Source: Trametopsis cervina
Lineage: Eukaryota > Basidiomycota > Agaricomycetes > Polyporales > Irpicaceae
Assembly: GCA_022385755.1 (NCBI GenBank)
Contig: MU278348.1
Span: 2,485,470 to 2,549,469, forward strand
Direction: 5' to 3'
Length of the DNA stretch: 64,000 bases
A program made the translations under genes and the position numbers. Shown here in pieces: positions 63,878 through 64,000 of this stretch (within the stretch, counting starts at the first letter, position 1; each line of letters opens with the position of its first letter). The notes below the pieces were generated by a model. The model saw nothing but the letters and a program-made list of their open reading frames with translations, did no database searches and had not been told where the DNA came from.

Positions 63878-64000
63878 ATGGACGGCGAAGAGGACCGAGT
63901 TGTCTCTGTTCTCCCCGTCTACTTCAGTAACAAGCTATCGCCCAATCTTCAACTACATCAATTCCCACTACTTACTCGACCCCTTGAGGTCCCGCCGTCT
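63878..64000 (+). CDS. RPC37: RNA polymerase III subunit RPC5/RPC37-like, 5' part, cut by the window
   Basis: The frame from ATG 63878 runs open to the window end (41 codons). The sequence begins MDGEEDRVVSVLPVYFSNKL, then PNLQLHQFPLLTRPLEVPP. This matches the start of RPC5/RPC37 proteins, where an acidic N-terminus is followed by a D/E-x-V-V-x-x-x-VY-x-s-x-L-x-x-x-L-xLxQFP-x-RP segment. RPC37 pairs with RPC53 and helps Pol III initiate and terminate. Only the N-terminal tip is visible, so the call is provisional. The preceding 265 bp have no gene. Confidence 0.6.
   Translation, partial: MDGEEDRVVSVLPVYFSNKLSPNLQLHQFPLLTRPLEVPPS

Overview
This 64 kb window is nuclear DNA from a basidiomycete fungus, most likely an Agaricomycete. 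The evidence is the dense packing of intron-rich genes on both strands, introns of about 45-65 bp with GT-AG ends and CTAAY/CTGAY-like branch sites, short promoters, and gene families typical of mushroom-forming fungi (coiled-coil DUF6697-like protein, alginate-lyase-fold secreted enzyme, QDE-1-type RNA-dependent RNA polymerase). I saw no transposon, rRNA, tRNA, CRISPR, insertion sequence, prophage or virus-like gene. Exon-intron models were built by hand from splice signals, reading-frame continuity and family recognition. For most genes the joined exons give an open frame divisible by three.

Layout. 0.4-7.2 kb: vacuolar amino-acid transporter (AVT1 type), eIF3k, WDR5/Swd3, polyubiquitin. 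7.8-14.6 kb: RNAi-type RNA-dependent RNA polymerase, Pescadillo, SmD2. 15.1-22.5 kb: Sec7-PH Arf exchange factor, then a long orphan protein with a four-times repeated motif. 22.9-32.1 kb: Rap1-like BRCT-Myb telomere protein, D-2-hydroxyglutarate dehydrogenase, tubulin-tyrosine-ligase-fold protein, coiled-coil protein, RPB8. 32.1-39.7 kb: an uncertain orphan ORF, CDK11 (PITSLRE) kinase, SWI1 (ARID), DUF1764 protein. 40.8-49.2 kb: arrestin-like adaptor with PY motifs, Rab5, secreted alginate-lyase-like enzyme, TFIIIA. 49.5-64 kb: CNH-GYF protein, cyclin H, GPI-anchored secreted protein, INO80 subunit IES2, adenylate kinase 6 (Fap7), a seven-TM protein, and the start of an RPC5/RPC37-like Pol III subunit cut by the window edge.

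The window is not an operon or an obvious cluster. It is nevertheless rich in nuclear gene-expression machinery: Pol I/II/III subunit RPB8, Pol III subunit RPC5, TFIIIA, TFIIH cyclin, CDK11, SWI/SNF, INO80, COMPASS WDR5, SmD2, Pescadillo and eIF3k. Several essential genes share very short divergent promoters.

The most notable observations are: a ubiquitin sequence with unusual residues at positions 22, 25 and 28 in all four tandem copies; a perfect heat-shock element in front of that gene; an RdRP intron that splits the catalytic DLDGD motif; a CNH-like domain interrupted by a roughly 500-residue disordered insert and fused to a GYF domain; an orphan protein built around four copies of a short KL-x3-[LF]-G motif; and a GC-AG intron in the seven-TM gene. 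I did not find a clearly new multi-gene system.
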